Below, one piece after another: positions 1-6,890 of a DNA stretch of 22,026 nt (its first letter is position 1; each line of letters opens with the position of its first letter). The translations under genes were made by a program, and so were the position numbers. The stretch spans positions 1-22,026 of the forward strand of contig JBHGBB010000041.1 of the NCBI GenBank assembly GCA_041946755.1. The letters run 5' to 3'. This stretch comes from JBHGBB01 sp041946755. GTDB lineage: Bacteria > UBP4 > UBA4092 > JAOAEQ01. The notes under the pieces were generated by a model. It did no database searches, was not told the DNA's origin, and was given only the letters and a program-made list of their open reading frames with translations.

Positions 1-74
1 TGCATAAGTTCCATCTGGATATGACCGATACTGCTAAACATAAAGAGAAATCCGATTCTGGGAATCAACATTGA
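1..74 (+). CDS. C-terminal tail of an upstream gene (partial)
   Basis: One plus-strand frame is open from the window edge to a TGA at 72-74. It encodes a short hydrophilic, His/Lys-rich tail ending in SDSGNQH. Its stop is 26 bases before the ATG of the next gene, which fits an operon-like arrangement with the DUF4412-like protein. Too little is visible to name the product, and a random open frame of 24 codons cannot be excluded. Confidence 0.4.
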   Translation, partial: HKFHLDMTDTAKHKEKSDSGNQH

Positions 75-100
75 TTTATATTGAAAGGAGGGAAAAGGAT

Positions 101-760
101 ATGAAACTTAAATTAGGATTAACGATCGTGATTATTCTGGTTCTTTGTATCGCATATTGTTATTCTGAACCGACCAATTATACCGCGACCATGGTGATGG
201 AGAAGATGCAATCAAACTATGCTCGGGACGGTAAGAAAATCCGGTCGGAGATGGATATGGGTGAGATGGGTAAGATGATTAGCATTGTTCAAACAGATGT
301 TAAAAAGAATATTATGCTTAATCCGGAAAAAAAGATGTATTTCGAAAATGTCTGGCAGGAAAGTAAAATGAAATCCGACCCGACCATATTCCAAAATGAT
401 GCGAACTATAAAGTTGATAAGGTGAAAGTCGGTACTGAAACAATTGATAAACATCCTTGCATTAAGTATACGATGACGGTAACCAATAAAACCACGGGCG
501 AAAAACAAACCGGCATGATTTGGGAAGCAACGGATTTACAGAATCTGATAATAAAGTATCAAATGACCCATGATAATAAGACAATGACGATCGAATGGAA
601 AAATGTTAAACTTAATACTGCGACTGCGGATATGTTTGAGGTTCCTGCTGGATATAAAAAAGCAAATAGTATGATGGAATTGATGGGGATGGGAAATATG
701 GGTGGTATGCAGCGAATGCCGGGTTCGAGGCGATCGAATACTCCAAAATCGGATGAATAG
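101..760 (+). CDS. Exported DUF4412-like (LolA-fold type) protein with Met-rich tail
   Basis: A 219-residue protein. The ATG at 101 is preceded by a strong Shine-Dalgarno (AAAGGAGGG, 84-92), so I prefer it to the in-frame TTG at 71. Residues 1-22 form a signal peptide: a KLK basic start, a hydrophobic core, and likely cleavage near CYS-EP. The two cysteines there do not form a good lipobox. The mature part has alternating beta-strand patterns (YTATMVMEKM, KKNIMLNPEKKMYFENV, HPCIKYTMTV, TGMIWEATDLQNLIIKY). These resemble DUF4412 and LolA/LolB-like periplasmic proteins, a family seen as envelope proteins of unknown ligand. The last ~35 residues are very rich in Met and Gly (MMELMGMGNMGGM), then basic. 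This tail could be disordered or bind a soft metal; that is inference. The family call comes from pattern recognition only. Confidence 0.7.
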   Translation: MKLKLGLTIVIILVLCIAYCYSEPTNYTATMVMEKMQSNYARDGKKIRSEMDMGEMGKMISIVQTDVKKNIMLNPEKKMYFENVWQESKMKSDPTIFQNDANYKVDKVKVGTETIDKHPCIKYTMTVTNKTTGEKQTGMIWEATDLQNLIIKYQMTHDNKTMTIEWKNVKLNTATADMFEVPAGYKKANSMMELMGMGNMGGMQRMPGSRRSNTPKSDE

Positions 761-806
761 CTGCTGTCTTGCTGAGAATAAGAAAATCGAGTAAAATAAT
801 AGTATA

Positions 807-846
807 ATGCCGTTCCAATACATAACGGTTGGAACGGCATTTTATT
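807..846 (+). terminator. Rho-independent terminator after the exported protein gene
   Basis: A perfect 12-bp stem (ATGCCGTTCCAA, 807-818, pairing with 829-840) encloses a 10-nt loop and is followed by TTTATT. It lies 46 bases after the stop codon at 760 and before tRNA-Thr, so it most likely ends the transcript of the DUF4412-like gene. The stem is symmetric, but the T-run is plus-strand only. Confidence 0.8.
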
Positions 847-868
847 CGTAGCTAATTAACTTAACAAG

Positions 869-944
869 GCCGGCGTAACTCAGGTGGTAGAGTAGCTGAT
901 TTGTAATCAGCCTGTCGGGGGTTCGAGTCCCTCCGCCGGCTCCA
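869..944 (+). tRNA. tRNA-Thr (anticodon TGT)
   Basis: A complete cloverleaf can be drawn: acceptor GCCGGCG/CGCCGGC, D-arm ACTC...GAGT, anticodon stem GCTGA/TCAGC with loop TTTGTAA (anticodon TGT at 902-904), a 5-nt variable loop, and a T-arm GGGGG-TTCGAGT-CCCTC with one G-T pair. The discriminator is T (941) and CCA (942-944) is encoded. It is 125 nt upstream of tRNA-Tyr, so the two may be expressed separately or as one precursor. Confidence 0.95.
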
Positions 945-1069
945 GTTGAAATGAGTACCAAGGATCAAGTACCCAGTACCATATTTTAAGTAAGTATAAA
1001 TATTATAACTTAACTTCGTCGTTTCATTTTTTAGTGTTTTCGTGGTAGAATATTGGTTCTATATAACGT
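945..1069 (+). repeat. Spacer between the two tRNA genes with short AGTACC repeats
   Basis: At 952-981 the motif AGTACC occurs several times with small changes (AGTACCAAGGATCAAGTACCC, then AGTACC). This short-period repeat is like others between genes in this window. The rest is AT-rich. A TAGAAT hexamer at 1046-1051 could be a -10 element for tRNA-Tyr, but no convincing -35 is present. Confidence 0.4.
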
Positions 1070-1154
1070 GGACAGGTTCCCGAGCGGCCAAAGGGAGCAG
1101 ACTGTAAATCTGCCGGCGATGCCTTCGGAGGTTCGAATCCTCCCCTGTCCACCA
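1070..1154 (+). tRNA. tRNA-Tyr (anticodon GTA)
   Basis: A class II tRNA of 85 nt with CCA encoded (1152-1154). Acceptor GGACAGG/CCTGTCC; anticodon stem GCAGA/TCTGC with loop CTGTAAA (GTA at 1104-1106); a long variable arm CGGCGATGCCTTC, as expected for bacterial tRNA-Tyr; T-arm GGAGG-TTCGAAT-CCTCC. Thr and Tyr tRNAs are neighbours in many bacteria ahead of tuf. Here the next gene is alaS instead. Confidence 0.95.
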
Positions 1155-1197
1155 TCCCTCACATAGTCGTTGTAACGACAATTAATTTACTAGCGCC

Positions 1198-1236
1198 AAT
1201 GCTGAATATTCGCTACTAGACTGAATGTTCAGCATT
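1198..1236 (+). promoter_or_regulatory. 14-bp hairpin directly before the alaS start codon
   Basis: AATGCTGAATATTC (1198-1211) pairs with GAATGTTCAGCATT (1223-1236) over 14 positions with one G-U, around an 11-nt loop. ATTTATTT follows, then the alaS ATG at 1245. It could be the terminator of the tRNA transcript or a control element for alaS. No Shine-Dalgarno lies between hairpin and ATG. Confidence 0.6.
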
Positions 1237-1244
1237 ATTTATTT

Positions 1245-3881
1245 ATGCAAACGAACGAAATTAGAGCTAAATATCTCGATTTTTTCAAACGTCATGGACA
1301 TACGATTGTCCCTAGCGACGGATTGATTCCGAAAAACGATCCCACCTTACTATTCACCAGTGCCGGCATGGTCCAGTTTAAAGACCATTTCTTAGGTAAA
1401 ATCAAACTTGATTTCCATCGGGCAGTTTCTTGCCAGAAATGTCTCCGTACCTCGGATATAGAAAATGTTGGCCGGACGGCTCGGCATCATACCTTTTTTG
1501 AAATGCTGGGTAATTTCTCGTTTGGCGAATATTTTAAACCGGATGCTATCCGTTGGGCGTGGCAGTTTGTGACGGAAGAGCTCCGTTTACCTCAAGAAAA
1601 ACTCTGGGTAAGTATTTATACTGAAGATGATGAATCGTTTAACCTCTGGCATCAAGAAGCCGGAGTAGCTGAGAATCGGATCGTCCGATTGGGTGAAGAT
1701 AGCAACTTCTGGAGTATGGGCGATACCGGCCCCTGCGGACCGTGTTCTGAGATATTAATCGACCAAGGGCCGGAAATGGGCTGCGGGAAACCGACCTGCG
1801 CTGTCGGATGCGATTGCGACCGCTATTTAGAGTTTTGGAATCTGGTATTCACCCAATTCGACCGCCAGCCGGATGGGAAACTATTATCATTACCCAAGAA
1901 AAATATCGATACCGGTATGGGATTGGAACGGACTGCAGCGATTGTTCAAGGAGTACATACCAACTTTGATATTGATATCATTCGACCGATTATTGAGTAT
2001 GTTCATGAATTCACTGATACCCGGTATGGCGCTAATCCGAAATCGGATATGTCGTTCCGACTTATTGCCGACCATAGTCGAGCATTAACTTTTGCTATTA
2101 GCGAAGGTATCTTACCTTCAAACGATGGACGAGGATATGTTCTCCGTCGGATTTTGCGCCGGGCATACCGGCATGGTAAATTGATTGGAATCAATGAACC
2201 GTTTATATATCGAATTGCCGGAGTAGTAGTCGATTTGATGAATGAAGCGTATCCGGACCTGAAACCGCGATGGCAGCATACTTCCCAGATGATTCTGGCT
2301 GAAGAAAAACGGTTTGAATCGACCTTAAACCAGGGATTGACTCTGCTCGATGAATGGATCATTAAACTGAAACAGAATAATGCTACGGTTATACCCGGTG
2401 AAATTGCATTTAAACTCTATGATACCTATGGTTTCCCGTTAGATTTAACCATGGATATCGCTGCTGAACAAGGATTAACGGTAGACGAACCGGGATTTAA
2501 ATCTGAATTAGGTATCCAACAAGACCGGGCGCGCGCTGCCTGGTCGGGGTCTGGCGAACAAAAAGTATCGGATATCTATCAGCAGATACAGAAACAGCAT
2601 GGGGATACTGAGTTTCTGGGATATAAGAAAGAGAAAATAAAAGCTAAGCTAATTGCGATAGTTAAAAACGGGCAATTAGTTCAATCAGCAGAACCGAACG
2701 ATAAAGTTGAACTGGTTTTTGACCAAACCTCGTTTTATGCCGAATCCGGCGGGCAGGTAGGCGATACCGGTACTATTATAGGTAAAAAAGGTACCACGGC
2801 TGAAGTTACCGGAACCACCAAAATAGTCGGAAACTCGGTTTTACATCAAGCATTAATTAAAAAAGGGAATTTAACTATTGGAGAAGAATATACTTTATCG
2901 GTTGATCCAGAAAAACGGCATAATATCGGCCGGAATCATACTGCGACTCATTTATTACATTCCGCACTCCGGCAGGTATTAGGTGACCATGTTCATCAAT
3001 CCGGGTCGTTAGTTTCAGCAGATCGGCTTCGGTTCGATTTCACCCATTTTCAAGCTCTTACTCCGGAAGAATTAAATCGGGTAGAAGAGCTGGTTAATGA
3101 AAAGATTCTGGATAATCTAGCGGTTAAAGTGTTAGAGAAACCGATTGATGAAGCGCGGCAGATGGGTGCTATGGCATTATTCGGCGAAAAATATGGCGAG
3201 AAGGTTCGGGTGGTTAAAGTATCCGAATATTCAATCGAGCTTTGCGGTGGAACACATTTGGATCTGACTGGAGATATCGGGTTGTTTGTTATCACGAGTA
3301 CCGGGTCAGTTGCGGCTGGAGTTCGCCGGATAGAAGCGGTTACCGGGAAAGCGGCATATCATTACCTTAAAAAATGGCAGCAGACGATAACCGATACCGC
3401 GCAATTGGTTAAAAGCGAACCGGATAAACTCTATACCCGGATCGAATCGACACTAGAAGAAAATAAACAGCTGCATAAAGAGATCGAAAAACTGAAGACG
3501 CAAGGGTCATCACTTAATCTCGATACGATAATACAATCTGCCTCAGAAATTAATGGGATTAAAGTTATCGTTCAAAAGATTAACGAGGCCGACCAGAAAA
3601 CCCTATTAAGTATAACCGACCAGTTAAAAGAGAAACTGAGTTCAGCGGTAGTAGTTCTCGGTTCAAGTCTAGGTGATAAGGTGAGTTTAATTGTTATGGT
3701 GACTAAAGATTTGGCTGGGAAAGTACATGCCGGTAAACTGATACAGCAAATTGCACCTCTAGTAGGCGGTGGCGGCGGCGGCCGTCCTGATTTAGCGCAA
3801 GCGGGTGGTAAAAATCCTGAACAACTTGATACTGCGTTGCAGCAAGTACCATCAATAGTACAAGGATTAATAACCAAATAG
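1245..3881 (+). CDS. alaS: Alanyl-tRNA synthetase
   Basis: An 878-residue protein of the normal AlaRS length. It charges tRNA-Ala with alanine in the cytoplasm and clears mis-charged Ser/Gly-tRNA-Ala. The N-terminus (EIRAKYLDFFKRHGHT, then NDPTLLFTSAGMVQFK) is the class II catalytic core. The editing domain has the zinc-binding HTATH (565-569) and CGGTH (667-671). The C-terminal DHHA1-type C-Ala domain includes six glycines at 841-846 followed by RPDLAQAGG. All hallmark motifs are intact. The start fits the family N-terminus, but no Shine-Dalgarno is present; a hairpin ends 8 nt upstream. Downstream, ruvX and mltG would be expected neighbours in many bacteria, and the four-helix-bundle cassette sits between. 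Confidence 0.97.
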   Translation: MQTNEIRAKYLDFFKRHGHTIVPSDGLIPKNDPTLLFTSAGMVQFKDHFLGKIKLDFHRAVSCQKCLRTSDIENVGRTARHHTFFEMLGNFSFGEYFKPDAIRWAWQFVTEELRLPQEKLWVSIYTEDDESFNLWHQEAGVAENRIVRLGEDSNFWSMGDTGPCGPCSEILIDQGPEMGCGKPTCAVGCDCDRYLEFWNLVFTQFDRQPDGKLLSLPKKNIDTGMGLERTAAIVQGVHTNFDIDIIRPIIEYVHEFTDTRYGANPKSDMSFRLIADHSRALTFAISEGILPSNDGRGYVLRRILRRAYRHGKLIGINEPFIYRIAGVVVDLMNEAYPDLKPRWQHTSQMILAEEKRFESTLNQGLTLLDEWIIKLKQNNATVIPGEIAFKLYDTYGFPLDLTMDIAAEQGLTVDEPGFKSELGIQQDRARAAWSGSGEQKVSDIYQQIQKQHGDTEFLGYKKEKIKAKLIAIVKNGQLVQSAEPNDKVELVFDQTSFYAESGGQVGDTGTIIGKKGTTAEVTGTTKIVGNSVLHQALIKKGNLTIGEEYTLSVDPEKRHNIGRNHTATHLLHSALRQVLGDHVHQSGSLVSADRLRFDFTHFQALTPEELNRVEELVNEKILDNLAVKVLEKPIDEARQMGAMALFGEKYGEKVRVVKVSEYSIELCGGTHLDLTGDIGLFVITSTGSVAAGVRRIEAVTGKAAYHYLKKWQQTITDTAQLVKSEPDKLYTRIESTLEENKQLHKEIEKLKTQGSSLNLDTIIQSASEINGIKVIVQKINEADQKTLLSITDQLKEKLSSAVVVLGSSLGDKVSLIVMVTKDLAGKVHAGKLIQQIAPLVGGGGGGRPDLAQAGGKNPEQLDTALQQVPSIVQGLITK

Positions 3882-3894
3882 TCCTTATAAAAAT

Positions 3895-3945
3895 GTAGTT
3901 AGGTTAAGGTTATGGAGTGAGTTAGGTAGTTAGTCGTTAGTCGGA
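3895..3945 (+). repeat. Left inverted-repeat arm of the four-helix-bundle cassette
   Basis: The sequence from GTAGTTAGGTTAAGG through GAGTGAGTTAGGTAG is the approximate reverse complement of 4351-4397. It matches 13540-13577 in direct orientation at about 35 of 38 bases. It ends in a short heptad repeat (GTTAGTC twice) directly before the Shine-Dalgarno of the enclosed gene. Confidence 0.7.
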
Positions 3946-3954
3946 GGGTCACGA

Positions 3955-4359
3955 ATGGAGACGAAAATCGTTAGTTTTACCGATTTGTATGTATATCAAA
4001 ACTCGTACAAAGCTTCTCTCCAAGTAATACTTGAAATCGTTCCCAAACTACCTGATGAAGAAAAATATGACCTTAAAGACCAACTCCGCCGATCTTGCAA
4101 AGCTGTCCCGAGATTAATTGCTGAAGGCTATGCCAAGCGACATCAGAAGTATGGATTCCAAAAATATCTGGATGATGCGCTTGGTGAATGTAATGAACTA
4201 ATTGTTAGTTTAAGCCATGCAAAAGATATTTATCCAAAATATGTTAATGTAAAACTCTGTGAAGATTTAATAAAGGTTTACGATATTACTGGTAGACAGA
4301 TTTATAAATTATCAGAAAGCTGGTCTAAGATTAAGGGTAAAACTAGCCCAACTACTTAA
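3955..4359 (+). CDS. Four-helix bundle protein (S23/IVP-type)
   Basis: A 134-residue helical protein. DLYVYQNSYKASLQVI, then YDLKDQLRRSCKAVPRLIAEGYAKR, then FQKYLDDALGECNELIVSL match the four-helix-bundle family (TIGR02436/S23). This family is found in intervening sequences of 23S rRNA and is related to the Avd accessory protein of diversity-generating retroelements. Its function is unknown; nucleic-acid binding is suggested by family context. A good Shine-Dalgarno (GGAGGG, 3943-3948) lies 6 nt before the ATG. The gene sits between alaS and ruvX, not in rRNA. It is framed by inverted repeats, the right one overlapping its last codons and TAA. This makes it look like an inserted cassette. Confidence 0.88.
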   Translation: METKIVSFTDLYVYQNSYKASLQVILEIVPKLPDEEKYDLKDQLRRSCKAVPRLIAEGYAKRHQKYGFQKYLDDALGECNELIVSLSHAKDIYPKYVNVKLCEDLIKVYDITGRQIYKLSESWSKIKGKTSPTT

Positions 4360-4397
4360 CCGAATAACCTAACTCACTACTTTACCCTTACCTAACG
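4351..4397 (+). repeat. Right inverted-repeat arm of the four-helix-bundle cassette
   Basis: Read on the minus strand this is GTTAGGTAAGGG...GTAGTGAGTTAGGTTATTCGG, an imperfect copy of the left arm at 3895-3945. It covers the last two codons and stop (4357-4359) of the four-helix-bundle gene and ends 17 nt before the ruvX ATG. The arms share the core GTTAGGT and GTGAGTTAGGT. Confidence 0.65.
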
Positions 4398-4413
4398 ACA
4401 ATAACGATTTTAA

Positions 4414-4833
4414 ATGGCTTTTCTCGGTTTGGATGTTGGTGATAAAAGAATCGGAATATCGATTTCGACTGGTACCGGTAATATCGCGGTACCATTAGAA
4501 GTATTAACCCGATCGTCGTTAGAGAAAGATATCGAGCGAATCAAACAGATTATTGCAGTACATAATGTTACCGAGATAATAGTCGGATTACCCCGGCGGC
4601 TGGACGGTAGTCTACAGATTCAGGCGGAAAAAGTCCAGAAGTTTATCGGCCAATTGCAAGAACAAATCCCGTTACCATTTCATACCTGGAATGAATGGTT
4701 ATCGACGAAAGAAGCGGAGCGCACCCTGATTTCAGCTGATGTATCCCGGCAGAAACGGAAACAGGTAATCGATAAACTCGCTGCCGTTTTAATTCTGCAA
4801 GGTTACCTTGATGCCCATGAAACGAAAAAATAA
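4414..4833 (+). CDS. ruvX: RuvX/YqgF-family putative Holliday junction resolvase
   Basis: A 139-residue protein of normal RuvX length with an RNase H-like fold. Members act on 16S pre-rRNA 5' ends and/or Holliday junctions in the cytoplasm. Visible motifs: FLGLDVGDKRIG at 3-14 (first catalytic Asp), VGLPRRLDGS, and the C-terminal DKLAAVLILQGYLD with its conserved Asp. The usual DER-L/F-T/S-T motif reads NEWLST, keeping Glu but changing Asp and Arg. The ATG has no Shine-Dalgarno and sits just after the repeat arm of the cassette, so its original leader may have been replaced. mltG begins inside its 3' end, implying co-transcription. Confidence 0.92.
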   Translation: MAFLGLDVGDKRIGISISTGTGNIAVPLEVLTRSSLEKDIERIKQIIAVHNVTEIIVGLPRRLDGSLQIQAEKVQKFIGQLQEQIPLPFHTWNEWLSTKEAERTLISADVSRQKRKQVIDKLAAVLILQGYLDAHETKK

Positions 4834-5878
4834 AATTATTCTCGCGATTATTATTTTTCTCATCCTTGATATTCTGATTATTCTTTATTTCAATATTTAT
4901 ACTGCCTACGATAGCCGCTACTATACCCGAACAGTAACTATTCCTCCAAAAACCAGCACCTATGGTATTGGACTATTACTCGAACGCGCGGAGTTAATCA
5001 ATTCGCCGATGCTGTTCGTTATTTATGTCAAACTCGGTGGCGCAGCGCATAGTTTAAAAGCCGGGAATTACCAGCTCGATTCCCAGATGAGTTTAGCCGA
5101 AATCGCTCGGAGATTACAGTCCGGTGCGGAATCCACCAGTGGACTAATCACTATTCCGGAAGGATTCAATCTCATCCAAATCGCTAATGCATTACAGACT
5201 CGGGCGATATTAAAAAGTGATGAGTTTTTAAATGCGGTTCATGCACCGGAATATCTTGCGCGATATAATCTTAAACGAACCGATTTGGAAGGATATTTAT
5301 TCCCGGATACTTACCGGTTATATCCGGATATCCCGGCGAAAAAAGCGGTCGATTTAATGCTGAACCAATTCGATAAGATGGTAGAACCGGTATATCAGGA
5401 TTATTTGCAGAAGAAGAAAACCAAATTAGCACTCGATGAAATTATCACCTTAGCGTCATTAATCGAAAAAGAGGCGGGAAATGATACCGAAAAAAACCTT
5501 ATCGCAGCGGTATTCTATAATCGGATTAAACGAGGCATGCCACTCCAATGCGATCCGACAATTCGGTATATTGTCAAGAAACCTTCTGAAACTTTAACCA
5601 AAGACGATTTGCAGGTTAATTCGCCATATAATACGTATCTTAACCATGGATTACCGCCAGGACCGATATGTAGTCCCGGATTGGCCTCGATTGAAGCGGC
5701 ACTCGCACCCGCACCGGTAAAATATCTCTATTTCGTTTCCCGGAACGATGGCACCCATGAATATAGTTTTACTCTCGACCAGCATAACGCTGCAGTGATT
5801 AAATATCAAAGGAATAACCATGAGAAAGAGAAACCGGAACTAGCCACGGCTACAATTGATACAACCACTACCCAATAA
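4811..5878 (+). CDS. mltG: Endolytic murein transglycosylase MltG
   Basis: About 355 residues. MltG is an inner-membrane lytic transglycosylase that cuts nascent glycan strands and so ends peptidoglycan polymerisation. After a KRKNK basic start there is one membrane helix (about residues 8-29), then a LysM-like region and the YceG domain. Signature residues are clear: LEGYLFPDTY, SLIEKEAGNDTEKNLIAAVFYNRI with the catalytic Glu, GMPLQCDPTIRY and YNTY...GLPPGPICSPG. I start at ATG 4811 because AAGG at 4799-4802 is 7 nt upstream; ATG 4817 and TTG 4808 are alternatives. It overlaps ruvX by about 23 nt. The tail is Thr/Glu-rich and probably disordered. Confidence 0.93.
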   Translation: MPMKRKNKIILAIIIFLILDILIILYFNIYTAYDSRYYTRTVTIPPKTSTYGIGLLLERAELINSPMLFVIYVKLGGAAHSLKAGNYQLDSQMSLAEIARRLQSGAESTSGLITIPEGFNLIQIANALQTRAILKSDEFLNAVHAPEYLARYNLKRTDLEGYLFPDTYRLYPDIPAKKAVDLMLNQFDKMVEPVYQDYLQKKKTKLALDEIITLASLIEKEAGNDTEKNLIAAVFYNRIKRGMPLQCDPTIRYIVKKPSETLTKDDLQVNSPYNTYLNHGLPPGPICSPGLASIEAALAPAPVKYLYFVSRNDGTHEYSFTLDQHNAAVIKYQRNNHEKEKPELATATIDTTTTQ

Positions 5879-5880
5879 AG

Positions 5881-6026
5881 ATAAAATCCAAGTTCCAATC
5901 CGCCTCAGGCGGACAAGTTCCAAATAAGCTCCAAGCTCCAAGTTCCAAACCACAGCAGTAGAATGTCTTTATTTTGGAAATTGGTATTCGGAATTTATTT
6001 GGACATTGAGATTTGGGATTTGGGAT
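5881..6026. repeat. Degenerate palindromic intergenic element with a TCCGCC-TCA-GGCGGA hairpin
   Basis: The left half repeats CCAAGTTCCAA and CCAAGCTCCAAGTTCC. The right half has ATTTTGGAAATTGG, GGAATTTATTTGG and GATTTGGGATTTGGGATTT. The halves are imperfectly reverse complementary, so the whole can fold into one long hairpin. A perfect small stem (TCCGCC/GGCGGA, 5899-5913) sits in the left half. It fills the gap between the convergent mltG and isomerase genes and may act as a two-way terminator. It resembles the element at 8565-8750. Confidence 0.6.
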
Positions 6027-6788
6027 TTAACGAGCTATTCCCTTTTTTTTGAGATACTCGTAGCTCATCTTGATACTTTCAAATACTGGTCTCTGGCAAA
6101 TATCCTGTTCTACGATATACCATTTGGTATTCGCTTGTTTACATGCTGCCAAGATATCATCCCAATCGAGAATCCCGGAACCGACTTCTGCAAACGACCG
6201 TTTATCATCATTAGCCATATCTTTCAGATGCATCAACTGGCATCGATTCGCATATTTCCGGATATATGCTGCCGGATTCGCGCCCCCATGCTGGACCCAA
6301 TATACATCGATTTCGGTTAATACCAAATTCGGATCGCAGGATTCGAAGAAAATATCCAGCGCATATTTTCCATCATAGGTAACGAATTCATAACTATGAT
6401 TATGAAATCCAAAGGTTATCCCCTGCGTTTTACATTTTGCACCGATTGCATTAAATATCGCAGCCATTTTCTTCCAGGCATCAGCGTTCCCTCTACGATT
6501 TTCCGGTATCCAAGGGCAGATGATATAATTATTCCCGATCGTCTGCTGAAACTCCAGAATACTATCCAGCTCCGTTTCTAATTTATCTAACGAAAGATGG
6601 GCTCCAGCCGGCTCTAATCCGAAATCATCCAATGCCTGTTTTAACTCTTTCGCCGATAAATCTCCGCCACCGGAAAGCTGGACTCCCGGATATCCGATTT
6701 CTGCAACCTTCTTCAACGTACCGATATAATCTTTCGCAATCTCATCGCGAACAGTATACAACGCTAACGCTACCTTACCTTGAGGCAT
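6027..6788 (-). CDS. Sugar phosphate isomerase/epimerase (xylose-isomerase-like TIM barrel)
   Basis: A 253-residue protein of the AP_endonuc_2/xylose isomerase-like TIM-barrel family, cytoplasmic. There is no signal peptide. Metal-site motifs lie in the usual order: GFHNHSYEF (127-135), LTEIDVYW (157-164), MHLKDM (186-191) and EVGSGILDWDDI (201-212). Family members isomerise, epimerise or dehydrate sugars and inositols (IolE/IolI-like), but the substrate cannot be told from sequence. A Shine-Dalgarno AAGGAG lies about 10 nt before the ATG, and a TATAAT (minus strand, 6830-6825) about 35 nt upstream is a likely -10. It stands alone, divergent from the gene at 6891. With LacI, ROK and the permease nearby it fits a sugar-use theme. 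Confidence 0.85.
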   Translation of the reverse strand: MPQGKVALALYTVRDEIAKDYIGTLKKVAEIGYPGVQLSGGGDLSAKELKQALDDFGLEPAGAHLSLDKLETELDSILEFQQTIGNNYIICPWIPENRRGNADAWKKMAAIFNAIGAKCKTQGITFGFHNHSYEFVTYDGKYALDIFFESCDPNLVLTEIDVYWVQHGGANPAAYIRKYANRCQLMHLKDMANDDKRSFAEVGSGILDWDDILAACKQANTKWYIVEQDICQRPVFESIKMSYEYLKKKGIAR

Positions 6789-6890
6789 AATATCTGCTCC
6801 TTTTGATATAATATTTACCTAATTATTATAACTGAAAAATATCGTCTATAATACCTAACGCTATATTTTACTATATTTAATAATCCGATT

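Noticed and set aside
71..100. TTG start for the exported protein
   Set aside because: The ATG at 101 has a strong Shine-Dalgarno and gives a proper signal peptide.
869..1154. tRNA-targeted integrative element
   Set aside because: No integrase gene and no repeated tRNA 3' end are visible in the window.
1155..1244. T-box riboswitch ahead of alaS
   Set aside because: The leader is too short and lacks a T-box core; only simple hairpins are seen (1166-1179, 1198-1236).
3895..4397. Intervening sequence inside 23S rRNA
   Set aside because: The flanks are alaS and ruvX; no rRNA sequence is present in the window.
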